Assembly: GCF_026616205.1 (NCBI RefSeq)
Contig: NZ_JANHGR010000001.1
Span: 1 to 64,000, forward strand
DNA: 64,000 nt
Source: Halolamina litorea
Lineage (GTDB): Archaea > Halobacteriota > Halobacteria > Halobacteriales > Haloferacaceae
Reading direction: 5' to 3'
In this document: positions 1 to 9,129 of the stretch, piece by piece
How positions within the stretch are numbered: the stretch's first letter is position 1
Layout of the letters: each line of letters begins with the position of its first letter
Program-made: the position numbers and the translations under genes
Notes under the pieces: generated by a model
What the model was told of the DNA's origin: nothing
What the model saw: only the letters and a program-made list of their open reading frames with translations
The model's database searches: none

Positions 1-92
1 AGAAGAGGAGTTAGATAGACTCGGGATGTACGCGCCAAGGCAACGAGGCGTTGAGTCCGCGAGCACTAACAGACCGAAGCCATCACTCATCC
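1..92 (+). rRNA. 23S ribosomal RNA, 3' end (partial)
   Basis: The first ~90 bases match the conserved 3' end of haloarchaeal 23S rRNA: GTTGAGTCCGCGAGCACTAA followed by CAGACCGAAGCC. The gene runs off the left edge. The exact mature 3' end near 90 is estimated. 5S rRNA and tRNA-Cys follow on the same strand, the usual archaeal rRNA operon order, which supports the call. Confidence 0.93.
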
Positions 93-111
93 GGTGATCG
101 CTCTGCACTGT

Positions 112-145
112 ACCCGTATTGTACGGGTCCAGGTGCGAACTGGAC
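112..145 (+). other. 23S-5S spacer hairpins
   Basis: Two short inverted repeats lie between 23S and 5S rRNA: a 7-bp stem (112-118 with 122-128) and a 6-bp stem (127-132 with 140-145) that overlap by two bases, so they are alternative or stacked folds. They are plausibly part of the rRNA processing region; that role is inferred from position only. Confidence 0.4.
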
Positions 146-172
146 TACGCTTACACACGGTTGTGGACCCTA

Positions 173-213
173 CCGAGCCTGGTATGATCGCGGTTCGATT
201 CCGCGACTCGGCG
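173..213 (+). other. tRNA-like mini-helix immediately before 5S rRNA
   Basis: CCGAG at 173-177 can pair with CTCGG at 207-211. Inside lies a perfect T-arm: stem CGCGG (189-193), T-loop TTCGATT (194-200), stem CCGCG (201-205). The 5S rRNA begins two or three bases after the pseudo-acceptor stem. In Haloferax volcanii the 5' end of 5S rRNA is known to be produced by tRNase Z acting on a tRNA-like precursor element; this block fits that role. It lacks a D-arm and anticodon arm, so it is not a functional tRNA. Confidence 0.6.
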
Positions 214-335
214 TGAGACGGCCAGAGTGGTGAGGTAACACCCGTACCCATCCCGAACACGGAAGTTAAGCTCACCCACGTGTGGAGGAGTACTGGCGTG
301 GGCGACCCGCTGGAAAACTCGACTCGCCGTCTCTC
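214..335 (+). rRNA. 5S ribosomal RNA
   Basis: The region carries the 5S signature CCCGTACCCATCCCGAACAC followed by GGAAGTTAAGC. The terminal helix GAGACGGC (215-222) pairs with GCCGTCTC (326-333). Length is about 122 nt, normal for an archaeal 5S. It follows 23S rRNA and the tRNA-like processing element and precedes tRNA-Cys. Confidence 0.95.
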
Positions 336-463
336 CATTCATTGCGGTTTTCATAACGATCGAAGAGCGGCCGCGTTCGCGACCGTTCTCGCTTTCCATC
401 GTCGACTAGCGAGAGCGTTCGATACGGTACGCTTAAACGACTGAATATCCAACGAGAAACTGC

Positions 464-539
464 GCCAAGGTGGCAGAGTCCGGCCTAACGCAGCGGCCTG
501 CAGAGCCGCCCATCGCCGGTTCAAATCCGGCCCTTGGCT
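464..539 (+). tRNA. tRNA-Cys (anticodon GCA)
   Basis: A 76-nt cloverleaf can be drawn. The acceptor stem GCCAAGG pairs with CCTTGGC and the discriminator base is U. The anticodon stem GCGGC/GCCGC encloses the loop CTGCAGA with anticodon GCA. The T-arm is GCCGG-TTCAAAT-CCGGC. CCA is not encoded. It lies ~130 bases after 5S rRNA, the standard haloarchaeal position of tRNA-Cys at the end of the rRNA operon. Confidence 0.95.
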
Positions 540-554
540 TTCTACTTCGTCGCT

Positions 555-947
555 TCAGGCGTCTTTCGCGACTGCTTCGACCTCGATTTCCAGACACAGA
601 TCCGGGGCGGGAAGCGATGCGACCTCCAACAGCGTCGTCGCCGGCTTGACATCGCCGAAGAACTCCCGGTGAGCCCGGCCGATCGGCTCCCAATCGTCGA
701 AGTCGACAACGTACACCCGAGTCACGACCACGTCCTCCGGGGACGCATCGAGTGCGTCCAGCGCCTCGTCGACGACCTCGAAGATGTGGCTTGCTTGCCC
801 GTACGGGTCGTTCGGGGCCACCGTTTCGCCGTCCTCCACAGCAACGGTACCCGAGACGCGAACGGTGTTGTCGACCCGAACAGCTCGTGCGTACCCGAAC
901 TCCGCTTCCCAATCAGTGCCGCTGGTATGCTCGATCCGTCGTGGCAT
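555..947 (-). CDS. RidA/YjgF/YER057c/UK114 family protein
   Basis: The protein has 130 residues, the usual size of RidA-family enamine/imine deaminases. Family features include the early GYARAVRV strand, VSGTVAV, the PYGQASHIFEVV helix and the closing CLEIEVEAVA, although the classical catalytic arginine region reads LPAPDLCLEIE without the common R, so deaminase activity is uncertain. It lies 38 bp downstream of the FAD-dependent amine oxidase on the same strand and is probably co-transcribed. RidA proteins clear reactive enamine/imine products of PLP enzymes and amine oxidases, which matches both neighbours (inference). Confidence 0.85.
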   Translation of the reverse strand: MPRRIEHTSGTDWEAEFGYARAVRVDNTVRVSGTVAVEDGETVAPNDPYGQASHIFEVVDEALDALDASPEDVVVTRVYVVDFDDWEPIGRAHREFFGDVKPATTLLEVASLPAPDLCLEIEVEAVAKDA

Positions 948-985
948 ACCGTCCCATCCGCCTACTCGCTCGTAAACCCCGTTGC

Positions 986-2134
986 TCAGATGACGGCTCC
1001 CTCGGCGTCGACCTCCCCGTCGAACCGATCGCTCGACAGCGAATCGATGTCGACGAGGCTCGCACGTCCATCGACGATCAGTTCGGCGACGATAGTCCCG
1101 ACTGCCGGGGCGTGCATGAACCCGTGGCCGGAGAAGCCGACGGCGTTGATCAGCCCCGGGAGGGTTTCCTCGATCACGGGGTTCGCGTCGGGTGTCGTCG
1201 CGTAGAGGCCGGTCACGGTGTCACGGACCGCCGACTCCGGCCCGAAGTAGCCACACATCTCGGCGACCGCTTCGAGGGTGTCGAGCGTCCACTCCAGATC
1301 GGCCGACTGTGGGAAATCGTCCGGGTCCGCGACGGGATGGCCGCCCGCGTTCCCGCCGACGGCCGCCAGCCCGTCGCCTTCCGGTCGAAACACCGCCCCG
1401 CCGTCCACGTCGATCGTGAGCGGCACGTCGTCGGGTAGCGGCGTCTCCGGTTCGGCGATCGCCAGCCGGTGGAGTTCCGGCGATATCGGTAGATCGACGC
1501 CCGCCATCGAGGCGACGCGCCCGGCCCACGGTCCCGCAGCGTTGACGACGAAGTCCGCATCCAGCCACTCACCAGCGGCGCGTACACCGGTCACCGTGCC
1601 GTCCTCGCGCCGGATGTCCGTCACAGCCGTCTTCGGCCGTACGTCGACGCCTCGTTCCCGCGCAGCCTCGGCGTAGCCCTGCAAACAGAGGTACGGGTCG
1701 ACGAACTCGTCCTCGGCGTTGTACGACGCGCCGACGAACCGCTCGTGGTGCAACTCCGGGCAGTGTTCTCGGGCGGCCGCCGCCGACAGGTAAGTCGAGG
1801 GGACGCCGTGCTCGTTCTGCATCGCCACGTTCTCCCGGAGCGCGTCGGCGGTGTCCGGTTCGCGGGCGAGAAAGAGGTAGCCAACCCGTCGGCGGCGGAT
1901 ATCGACGCCGAAGCGCTCCTCGAACTCGTCCCACACGCGTTTGCTCGCCTGCGAGAGTTCGACGTTCACCGGCGTCGAGAACTGCGAGCGGATGCCGCCG
2001 CCGCTGCGCCCCGTGCTCCCCGACCCCAGCGTCCCCTTCTCCAGAAGCGTCACGTCGGCGCCACGGCCGGCGAGTTCGTACGCACTCGCGAGCCCGACGA
2101 TCCCACCACCGATAACCACGACAGCGTCACTCAT
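986..2134 (-). CDS. FAD-dependent amine/amino-acid oxidoreductase (DAO family)
   Basis: The 382-residue protein starts with the Rossmann FAD-binding stretch VVVIGGGIVGLASAYELAGRG and the acidic end of the second strand (LLEKG), followed by the GSGSTGRSGG segment typical of the DAO/sarcosine-oxidase/glycine-oxidase family. The C-terminal GLYATTPDANPVI and GFSGHGFMHAPAVG complete the FAD site. The likely reaction is oxidation of a small amine or amino acid to an imine; the substrate cannot be read. RidA follows downstream, and a divergent PLP enzyme starts 85 bp upstream. A GAGGAGGT sequence abuts the ATG, too close for ideal spacing, so a start a few codons in (GTG) is possible. Confidence 0.85.
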   Translation of the reverse strand: MSDAVVVIGGGIVGLASAYELAGRGADVTLLEKGTLGSGSTGRSGGGIRSQFSTPVNVELSQASKRVWDEFEERFGVDIRRRRVGYLFLAREPDTADALRENVAMQNEHGVPSTYLSAAAAREHCPELHHERFVGASYNAEDEFVDPYLCLQGYAEAARERGVDVRPKTAVTDIRREDGTVTGVRAAGEWLDADFVVNAAGPWAGRVASMAGVDLPISPELHRLAIAEPETPLPDDVPLTIDVDGGAVFRPEGDGLAAVGGNAGGHPVADPDDFPQSADLEWTLDTLEAVAEMCGYFGPESAVRDTVTGLYATTPDANPVIEETLPGLINAVGFSGHGFMHAPAVGTIVAELIVDGRASLVDIDSLSSDRFDGEVDAEGAVI

Positions 2135-2219
2135 ACCTCCTCACTCGGCTCCGTCTGCTTGAAGCTGTGGTCGAGGTGACGCACCACACAGTTATCCCCC
2201 CGCACGCAGAGCGACCCGT

Positions 2220-3359
2220 ATGGATATCGAGACGTGGCGCGAGGCGTTCCCCGCCGTCGCCGAGGAAGGGCGAATCCACCTCAACAACTGCTCGGCCTCT
2301 CCGCTGCCCCAGCGCGGCATCGACGCCCGCCGGGAGTGTGAACGGGTGTGGGTGACCGAGGGGAACCCGTGGGAGACGTGGCTCGGGAAGGTGAACGAGG
2401 CCAAAGGACGGTTCGCGGGGCTGATCAACGCCGACCCCGACGACGTGGCGGTCCTCTCCTGTGCGACTCAGGCGTTCTCACAGGTCGCCAGCGCGCTGGA
2501 GTACGACGACCGCTCGGGAGTCGTCCTCTCGGAGTTGGAGTTCCCGACGACGCCACAGTTCTGGGGCGCACAGGAGCGCCGGGGCGCCGAGGTCCGGGTC
2601 GCCGAGTCCGACGACGGCATCACCGTCCCGGCGTCGGCCTACGAGGCCCACATCGACGACGACACCGCGTTGGTCTGTACGTCCCACGCCTACTCTTTCA
2701 CCGGCGGGCTCTGTCCAGTCGACGCCGTCGCCGATGCGGTCCACGACGCCGGTGGCTACCTCTTTCTCGACGCCTACCAGTCACTGGGCGTCGTCCCCAT
2801 CGACGTGGACGACCAGGACATCGACATGCTCGTCTCGGGGTCGCTGAAGTTCCTGCTCGGTGGCCCCGGCATCGCCTTCCTCTACGTCGACCCCGACGTG
2901 GCCGCCGAACTGGAGCCGACGAACCTCGGCTGGTTCGGCGTCGACGACATCTTCGGCTTCGAGACGGAGTCGCCCGAGTACGCCCCCGGCGCCCGGCGCT
3001 TCGAGCAGGGGACGCCGCCGGCGACGGCCGCCTATCAGGCGGACGCGGGCATGAGCATCATCGAGGAGGTCGGTATCGACACCATCCGAGAACGCACTCG
3101 TGACCACACCGGCTACCTCGTCGACGGCGCCCGCGACCGAGGGTTCACCGTGCGAACCCCCACTGATCCCGAGCAGCGCGGCTCGGTTGTCAACGTCCAG
3201 GTCACAGACCCCGCGGACACCACGGGCGCCCTGCTCGACAACGGCTTCAACGTCAGCCACCGGGGCGGCGGCGTGCGACTCTCGCCGCACTTCTACAACA
3301 CGACGGCGGAACTCGACCGAGCCCTCGACGCCATCGAGGGGTACGGCACCCCGGTCTGA
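2220..3359 (+). CDS. Class V aminotransferase-fold PLP enzyme
   Basis: The 379-residue protein has the fold type I, class V layout (cysteine desulfurase, kynureninase and isopenicillin-N epimerase-like): an N-terminal LNNCSASPLP substrate loop, the cofactor region LVCTSHAYSFTGG, YLFLDAYQSLG with the conserved Asp, and the PLP lysine in VSGSLKFLLGGPG. No desulfurase-type catalytic Cys loop is evident, so a role in amino-acid metabolism is more likely than sulfur donation. It is divergent from the FAD oxidoreductase and close to the peptide-use genes. The exact substrate is unknown. Confidence 0.82.
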   Translation: MDIETWREAFPAVAEEGRIHLNNCSASPLPQRGIDARRECERVWVTEGNPWETWLGKVNEAKGRFAGLINADPDDVAVLSCATQAFSQVASALEYDDRSGVVLSELEFPTTPQFWGAQERRGAEVRVAESDDGITVPASAYEAHIDDDTALVCTSHAYSFTGGLCPVDAVADAVHDAGGYLFLDAYQSLGVVPIDVDDQDIDMLVSGSLKFLLGGPGIAFLYVDPDVAAELEPTNLGWFGVDDIFGFETESPEYAPGARRFEQGTPPATAAYQADAGMSIIEEVGIDTIRERTRDHTGYLVDGARDRGFTVRTPTDPEQRGSVVNVQVTDPADTTGALLDNGFNVSHRGGGVRLSPHFYNTTAELDRALDAIEGYGTPV

Positions 3360-3386
3360 ACGGGCCGCGGTCCCGCGGTCAGTCGT

Positions 3387-4895
3387 TCAGAGGTCGTACA
3401 GCTCGCCGTACTTCTCGGTGACGTAGTCGACGAAGTAGTCCGCCGTCAGCGGCTCGCCGGTGGCGACTTCGATCAGTTCGTCAGTCGGGTAGCGCTTCCC
3501 GTGGCGCTGGACGTTCTCGACCAGCCAGTCGTGGACGGCGTCGAACTCGCCGTCGGCGATGCGGGCGTCCACGTCGGGGACGTCCTCACGAAGCGCCGCC
3601 CAGAGTTGGGCTGCGATCACGCTGCCGACGGTGTAGGAGATGAAGCCGGGGAAGCTCTTCGACCAGTGGATGTCCTGTAGACAGCCCTCACGGTCGGTGT
3701 CGGGCGTGATCCCGAGGTACTCGTCCATCTTCTCGTTCCAGACTCGCGGCACATCCTCCACGTCGATATCCCCGGAGACGAGCGCGTCCTCGATCTCGGT
3801 CCGGAGGATGATGTGCATGTGATAGGTGAGTTCGTCGGCCTCGACGCGGATGAGGTTCGACTCCTTGACCTGATTCACCGCCTCGTAGGCGTCGTCAACG
3901 GTCACGTCGGCGGTCTCGGGGAATCGCTCCTGCACCTTCGGGAGGAACGCCTCCCAGAACGGCCGCGAGCGACCGATGTGGTTCTCCCAGAAGCGGCTCT
4001 GGCTCTCGTGGACGCCCAGCCCGCGCGGTTCGCCGATGGGCGTACCGTAGGCGTCCAGTTCGAGGCCGTGGCTGTAGTCGGTGTGGCCGAACTCGTGGAG
4101 CGTACTCGTCAGCCCGTCGATCAGTTCGGTCTCGTCGAATCGCGTCGTGATCCGCACGTCGGCCGGGGTCCCGTAGGAGAACGGGTGCGTCGAGGTCTCG
4201 AGTCGCGCGCGGTCCCAGTCGAGCCCCACCAGATCGAGTGCGTCACGGGAGAGGGCCTCCTGCGTGTCGGTGTCGAAACTCCCCGCGAAGGCGTCCGTGG
4301 CGAGGTCCGCGTCGCTGGCTCGGATCTCCTCGATCAGCGGCACCAGCGCCTCACGGAGTTCGTCGAAGACTTCCTCGACGCGTTCGTAGGGGACGTACGC
4401 TTGGCTGTGGTAGCCGACGGCCTGCTCCCAGAGCGCCTCGTAGGGGTCGGCGTCGGGGTCCGCGTGTTCGCCCCAGCGCCGGCGGGCGTCGACGTGGCGC
4501 TCGAAGTAGGGGGCGAACTGCTCGAAGTCGTCCTCGGCGCGCGCCTCGCGCCAGACGCTGCCGGCCTCGGCTGTGACGCTGCTCAGTTCCTCGGTCAGGT
4601 CCTCGGGGATGCGGGCGGCGACCTCGTGTTGCCGGCGCACCTCCCGGACGTTCGCGGCCTCGTCGGCGGTGAGCGCGTCGTCGTCGACGGCGTCGAGCCA
4701 CTCCGCGAGCTCGTCGTCGGCGAGCAGCTCCTGCCCGAGCTGTTCGAGCGTCGAGCGCTGACTCGCCCGGACCAGCTCACCCTTGGGGGGCATCATCACT
4801 TCGGCGTCCCAGAACAGCAGGAACCCGGTCGTCTCCAGATCGGCGACCCGTCCGTACCGATCGACGATCCGTCGGTAAGCCTCGTCGGTGTCCAT
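3387..4895 (-). CDS. Carboxypeptidase Taq, peptidase family M32 (copy 1)
   Basis: The 502-residue size is standard for M32 metallocarboxypeptidases, which remove C-terminal residues from peptides in the cytoplasm. The zinc site HEFGH (in STLHEFGHTDYSHG) is present, with the downstream ESQSRFWENHIGRS block. The start is set at the ATG at 4895, giving MDTDEAYRRIVDRYG, because residues upstream are low-complexity and not family-like. It is last in a minus-strand run M24 peptidase - MFS transporter - M32. A second M32 gene lies at 15699-17204. Confidence 0.94.
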   Translation of the reverse strand: MDTDEAYRRIVDRYGRVADLETTGFLLFWDAEVMMPPKGELVRASQRSTLEQLGQELLADDELAEWLDAVDDDALTADEAANVREVRRQHEVAARIPEDLTEELSSVTAEAGSVWREARAEDDFEQFAPYFERHVDARRRWGEHADPDADPYEALWEQAVGYHSQAYVPYERVEEVFDELREALVPLIEEIRASDADLATDAFAGSFDTDTQEALSRDALDLVGLDWDRARLETSTHPFSYGTPADVRITTRFDETELIDGLTSTLHEFGHTDYSHGLELDAYGTPIGEPRGLGVHESQSRFWENHIGRSRPFWEAFLPKVQERFPETADVTVDDAYEAVNQVKESNLIRVEADELTYHMHIILRTEIEDALVSGDIDVEDVPRVWNEKMDEYLGITPDTDREGCLQDIHWSKSFPGFISYTVGSVIAAQLWAALREDVPDVDARIADGEFDAVHDWLVENVQRHGKRYPTDELIEVATGEPLTADYFVDYVTEKYGELYDL

Positions 4896-4953
4896 GCCCG
4901 CCGGTACACCCACCGGGGCATAAGCGTTCACCCGGGAGGTGGGGGTTGCCGGT

Positions 4954-6159
4954 TCAGAGGCCGATCCCGAACACCCGGTTCGCACCGATCGCGAGCGCAC
5001 AGACCGTCAACAGCCCGGCGAGGGTACCGATCGCGACCGGCCACCCCGCGAGGTCCGCCAGCGCACCGACGCCGACGTTCCCCCCGGCGCCGATCAGGAG
5101 GTAGGAGCCCCGAGCCAGCCCGAAGCCCGCGCCCCGGTCGGCGTCGTCGAACTCCGTGAGCATGCGCGACTCCAATGCGGCGGGCCAACTCATGCCGACG
5201 CCGACCAGCGCGGTCCCGAGCGCGGCCGCCGGCAGCCCGATGCCGACCCCGCCGAGCAACAGCCCGTAGCCACCGACCGCGACCACGAACAGCAGCCCCG
5301 CGGCGCCGTCGCGGCTGATGACGTCCGAGACCGACCCCGCGATCGGCGTCGAGAGCGTCAGCGTCACGAAGAACACCGAGAGTAGCCCGCCGGCGGTCGT
5401 CGGGCTGAGGCCGTACTCGGCGCCGACGAACGTCGGGAGGAACGTCGCCGTCCCCTGCCAGGCGAACGAGCCGATACCCGCGAGCGCGATGACGTAGAGC
5501 ACGCGACGGTTCCGGAGCGGCGGGAGAACCCGCTCGGCGGCGAACGCCCGGCGGACCGACGCCTCGGGGTTCGAGGGCGGGGTCGGCTCCACGCGCCACG
5601 CGAAGAGGACCAACGCGATCGACGTGGTCACGACCCCGAACGCGATCCCGGCCCGCCAGCCGTAGCGCACCGCGATGGCGACGACGACCACCGGCGTCGC
5701 TAGCCCCGCCAGTTGGCTCCCGGTGAGGTGGAGGCCGATCGCTCGGCCGGTTCGCTCGAACAGCGACTCCAGCAGCATCGCCGCCACCGGGTAGTAGAGG
5801 CCCGCACCCGCCCCGAGGAACAGCGCCGACATGAGGAACGTCGCGTACGTCGGCGAGACCGCGAGCAGGCCGCTCCCGACCGCCGTCAGCCCGACCGCCG
5901 CGAGCACCACCCGGCGCGCGCCGTAGCGGTCCCCGAGCACGCCGCTCGGGTAGGAGCTCAGCGCGTAGGCACCCCACATCCCCGTCAGCACCAGCCCCAT
6001 CGCCGCGTTCGAGACGAGGAACTCCTCCCGGATCGACGGCAACACCGGGCTGACGGCGGTCCGGGCCGCCATCGTCGCGAAGTACGAGAACAGGCAGAAC
6101 GCGAGGACCGTGTAGCGGTAGCGCCGCCCGTGGCTTCCGCTCACTCCAGGGGCTCCCAC
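4954..6159 (-). CDS. MFS transporter
   Basis: About 401 residues with roughly twelve hydrophobic segments and the MFS loop 2-3 signature GVLGDRYGARRV. The first segment is YTVLAFCLFSYFATMAART. It overlaps the upstream M24 peptidase by 19 bp and precedes the M32 carboxypeptidase, so the three are very probably one operon; this suggests transport of a peptide, amino acid or related compound (inference). The start could be the GTG a few codons later, which would shorten the overlap. Confidence 0.9.
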   Translation of the reverse strand: MGAPGVSGSHGRRYRYTVLAFCLFSYFATMAARTAVSPVLPSIREEFLVSNAAMGLVLTGMWGAYALSSYPSGVLGDRYGARRVVLAAVGLTAVGSGLLAVSPTYATFLMSALFLGAGAGLYYPVAAMLLESLFERTGRAIGLHLTGSQLAGLATPVVVVAIAVRYGWRAGIAFGVVTTSIALVLFAWRVEPTPPSNPEASVRRAFAAERVLPPLRNRRVLYVIALAGIGSFAWQGTATFLPTFVGAEYGLSPTTAGGLLSVFFVTLTLSTPIAGSVSDVISRDGAAGLLFVVAVGGYGLLLGGVGIGLPAAALGTALVGVGMSWPAALESRMLTEFDDADRGAGFGLARGSYLLIGAGGNVGVGALADLAGWPVAIGTLAGLLTVCALAIGANRVFGIGL

Positions 6160-7256
6160 GTTCGCGGGGAGCCGTTGAGCCGTTCGGCACCGTCCTCGGT
6201 GGCGACGACGAGGTCCTCGACGCGGACGCCGAACGCGTCGGTGTAGATGGCCGGTTCGATGCTGAACACCATCCCCGGCTCCAGTTCGACGTGGTTCCAG
6301 CCTTCGAGGTAGGAGCCACCGATCAGGAACGGGGGCTCGTGGATGTCGAGACCGACCCCGTGGCCGGTGACGTGGGGGAAGCAGTCACCGTAGCCCGCGT
6401 CCTCGATCACTGCCCGCGCGGCGGCGTCGACTTCGTCGGCTCGAACCCCGGGTTCGACGGCGTCGACGGCGGCGTCGGCGGCCTCGATGACCGTCTCGTG
6501 GGCGTCGACGAACCCCTCGGGGGGCTCGCCGCCGACGACGACGGTTCGTGTCTGGTCGCTCAGGTAGCCGTCGACGATCGAGCCGAAGTCGAGGATCACC
6601 GGGTCGCCGGTTTCGAGTTCGCGGTGGCCGGCCCGATAGGGGGGGCTGGCGCTGTTGGGACCGCTGGCGACGATCGTCTCGAAGGAGGCACCCTCCCCGC
6701 CCTCCCCGCGCATCCGGTACTCGATCTCGCCGACCACCTCGTTTTCGGTCATCCCCGCGAGATCGAGTCCCCTGACCGCGCGGCTCACGTCGTCGGCGAT
6801 CACGGAGGCCTCACGGATCGCGTCGAGTTCGGCCTCGTCTTTGGTCATTCGCAGCGGCGTGAGCACCTCGCCCGCCCGGTCCACGCCGCCGGCGACGGTC
6901 CGGAGGTCCTGGGCGAACGTCGACCACATCCGTTCGTTGACGAGCACGTCGCCCCCGAGGAGGTCGTGGCTCTCGAAGCTCTCCCGCAGGGCGTCGACGG
7001 GGTCATCGGTGTCCTCCCACGTGTGGTAGGTCTCGACCCAACTGGCGGCCCGTGCGCCGTCGGCGAACATCGCCGGGAGGAAGAAGAAGGGCTCGCCCTC
7101 GGCGGGCACCACCAACAGCGTGTGGCGCTTGCTCTGTTCCGTTCCGAACCCTGATAGGTACTGCTGCTCCGGGCCGGGTGACAGTACGAGCGCGTCGGCG
7201 CCGTGGTCGCGGAGCCGGTCGCGTGCCTCGTCCGTTCGCCGTCGTTCGTGATCCAT
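6141..7256 (-). CDS. M24 family aminopeptidase, Xaa-Pro dipeptidase-like (copy 1)
   Basis: The 371-residue protein has an N-terminal creatinase-like domain and a C-terminal pita-bread metallopeptidase domain. The dinuclear metal ligands are visible: Asp residues in VILDFGSIVDGYLSDQTRT, His in TGHGVGLDIHEPP, Glu in MVFSIEPAIY and Glu in GVRVEDLVV. It most likely cleaves Xaa-Pro peptides in the cytoplasm. The start is placed at the ATG at 7256 (MDHERRRTDEARD); an open extension upstream crosses A/T-rich promoter sequence and looks non-coding. It is divergent from the peptide ABC transporter. Confidence 0.9.
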   Translation of the reverse strand: MDHERRRTDEARDRLRDHGADALVLSPGPEQQYLSGFGTEQSKRHTLLVVPAEGEPFFFLPAMFADGARAASWVETYHTWEDTDDPVDALRESFESHDLLGGDVLVNERMWSTFAQDLRTVAGGVDRAGEVLTPLRMTKDEAELDAIREASVIADDVSRAVRGLDLAGMTENEVVGEIEYRMRGEGGEGASFETIVASGPNSASPPYRAGHRELETGDPVILDFGSIVDGYLSDQTRTVVVGGEPPEGFVDAHETVIEAADAAVDAVEPGVRADEVDAAARAVIEDAGYGDCFPHVTGHGVGLDIHEPPFLIGGSYLEGWNHVELEPGMVFSIEPAIYTDAFGVRVEDLVVATEDGAERLNGSPRTWEPLE

Positions 7257-7390
7257 GAGGTATGCCCATCTCCCCCACGACATAGCTTTGTCCCTGATTC
7301 CACACTGGTGGCTGTCAGGATCGCTCCGTTCACTACCTCTCGGACAAAAATCCGATCCAATTATAGACGGTATGTTTACAATTTCCGATA

Positions 7391-7400
7391 GATACTTTAT
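7391..7400 (+). promoter_or_regulatory. TATA-like element for dppA
   Basis: GATACTTTAT sits 22-31 bases before the dppA ATG at 7422, inside an A/T-rich stretch that stands out in this G+C-rich window. The spacing fits a haloarchaeal TATA box and a nearly leaderless transcript. Confidence 0.6.
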
Positions 7401-7421
7401 GCCCCAGACATTCCTCAGTCC

Positions 7422-9047
7422 ATGGCTCACGATAACAAGCCACTGACGCGTAGACGGCTACTCCGTACCGGCGCAGGCATCACTGCTGCCGGGGTACTTG
7501 CCGGCTGCACCGGTGGCGGCGGTGACGACCCGACCGACACCAGCGGCGGTGGCGGCACCGCGACCCCCCAACCGGGCGGCAGTCTGAGTATCGGACAGGC
7601 AAAGAGCGGGGTCCACTTCGACCCGATCCGGCAGATGAGCGTTCCCGCGTTGCTCGTCGCCAACCGGATGTACAGTTCGATCTACACCTACGGCGAGGGG
7701 ACGGACCTCGAGCCACAGATCGCCACGGAGCTCCCCGAAGTCAGCGACGACGGCACCCGTTGGTCGTTCGACGTCCGGGAGGACGCCTACTTCCAGAACG
7801 GCGATCAGGTGACGCCCGAGGACGTGGCGTACTCGATCGAACAACCGGTCGTCGAGGAGACCCAGCTCGCGGCCGACTTCAACATGGTCAACTCCGTCTC
7901 GGTCGACGGCCAGACGATCACGATCGACCTGGACTTCCCTTACGCGGTGTTCCAGCACTCGCTGACCCAGAACGTCGTCCCGAAGTCGGTCCGTGAGGAG
8001 ACGAAGACCGACGTGGGCTGGACCGAGGGCTACGTCGGCTCGGGGCCGTTCGAGCTCGTCGAGTTCCGCGAAGGTGAACACGCCCAACTCGCGTCTTGGA
8101 GCGACTACTGGGGGAAGGCTCCCAACCTCAGCGAGGTGGAGTTCGTCCCGATCCCGGAGCCGACGACCCGGCTCACCAGCTTCCAGAACGACGAAGTGGG
8201 CGTCATTCAGGACATCCCGCCGAAGCTCTGGGGCACCATCGAGGGCATGAACGACGCCACCATCTTCGAGCGGCCGGCTATCAGTTACTTCTACGGCTCG
8301 TTCAACTGCAACGAGGGGCCGACGACGGACCCCGAGGTCCGTCGCGCCGTCGACCTCGCGTTCTCGATGGACGACGCGGTCTCGAACTTCGTCGAACCCG
8401 CAGGGGTTCGCGTCAACAGCCCGATCCCGGCAGCGGTAGCCGACACGTGGGACTTCCCGACCGACGAGTGGGCCGACATCCAGTCGGACAAGAACGTCGA
8501 CGAAGCCAAAGCGATCCTCGACGACCACGAGGAGATCCCCGCTGACTGGGAGATGAACATCATCGTTCCCCCGGACAACAAGCGTGAACAGATCGGTGTC
8601 ACGATCGGGAACGGCCTCAACGAGGCCGGATACGGGGCGAACGTCCAGCGGCTGGACTGGGGTACCTACCTCGAGAAGTTCCTGACGGGCGACCCCAACG
8701 ACTACCACATGTACGTCCTCGGTTGGTCCGGTCCGCCGGACCCGTCGGACTTCATGTACAACCTGTTCGCCCAGGACATGGCCGGGGTCAACCAAGGCCA
8801 CTTCTACGAGAACGACGAGCTGGACGGCTACATCAACCAGGCTCGTGAGAGCTCCGACCGCGAGGAGCGAAAGGAGCTCTACGAGAAAGCCGTGCCGATC
8901 GTACTCGAGGAGCGCGTGAACCTCCCCTCCTACACGCTGAAGAACACGTGGGCGGTGAAGGACTACGTTACGGACTTCACGAACCACCCGATCGGGTACA
9001 TCAACCCGCGGCTGGTGTCGAGCTACAACAACGTCGGCGTCCAGTAG
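7422..9047 (+). CDS. dppA: ABC transporter substrate-binding lipoprotein, dipeptide/oligopeptide family (SBP_bac_5)
   Basis: The 541-residue exported protein binds peptides outside the cell and hands them to the DppBC channel. The N-terminus has a twin-arginine motif (TRRRLLRTG), a hydrophobic stretch and the lipobox LAGC, so it is a Tat-exported lipoprotein; a Gly/Thr-rich linker follows. The body has the family 5 signature region (ATELPEVSDDGTRWSFDVRE ... VTPEDVAYSIE). It is first of a tight set dppA-B-C-D-F. Nickel or sugar binding is an alternative substrate for this family, but flanking peptidases favour peptides. Confidence 0.93.
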   Translation: MAHDNKPLTRRRLLRTGAGITAAGVLAGCTGGGGDDPTDTSGGGGTATPQPGGSLSIGQAKSGVHFDPIRQMSVPALLVANRMYSSIYTYGEGTDLEPQIATELPEVSDDGTRWSFDVREDAYFQNGDQVTPEDVAYSIEQPVVEETQLAADFNMVNSVSVDGQTITIDLDFPYAVFQHSLTQNVVPKSVREETKTDVGWTEGYVGSGPFELVEFREGEHAQLASWSDYWGKAPNLSEVEFVPIPEPTTRLTSFQNDEVGVIQDIPPKLWGTIEGMNDATIFERPAISYFYGSFNCNEGPTTDPEVRRAVDLAFSMDDAVSNFVEPAGVRVNSPIPAAVADTWDFPTDEWADIQSDKNVDEAKAILDDHEEIPADWEMNIIVPPDNKREQIGVTIGNGLNEAGYGANVQRLDWGTYLEKFLTGDPNDYHMYVLGWSGPPDPSDFMYNLFAQDMAGVNQGHFYENDELDGYINQARESSDREERKELYEKAVPIVLEERVNLPSYTLKNTWAVKDYVTDFTNHPIGYINPRLVSSYNNVGVQ

Positions 9048-9129
9048 ACCGCGCGGCAACCACCCCCCCTTTCGGACCCTCAATGAGACTCTGCCACTAT
9101 ACAAATACGACCCCGGAGGTGATCTGACC

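Noticed and set aside
173-213. Complete tRNA gene between 23S and 5S rRNA
   Set aside because: Only acceptor-like and T arms exist; no anticodon arm fits, so it is treated as a processing element.
7458-9104. 548-residue open frame antisense to dppA
   Set aside because: It mirrors dppA codons, lacks any motif, and dppA has a complete Tat/lipobox and family signature.
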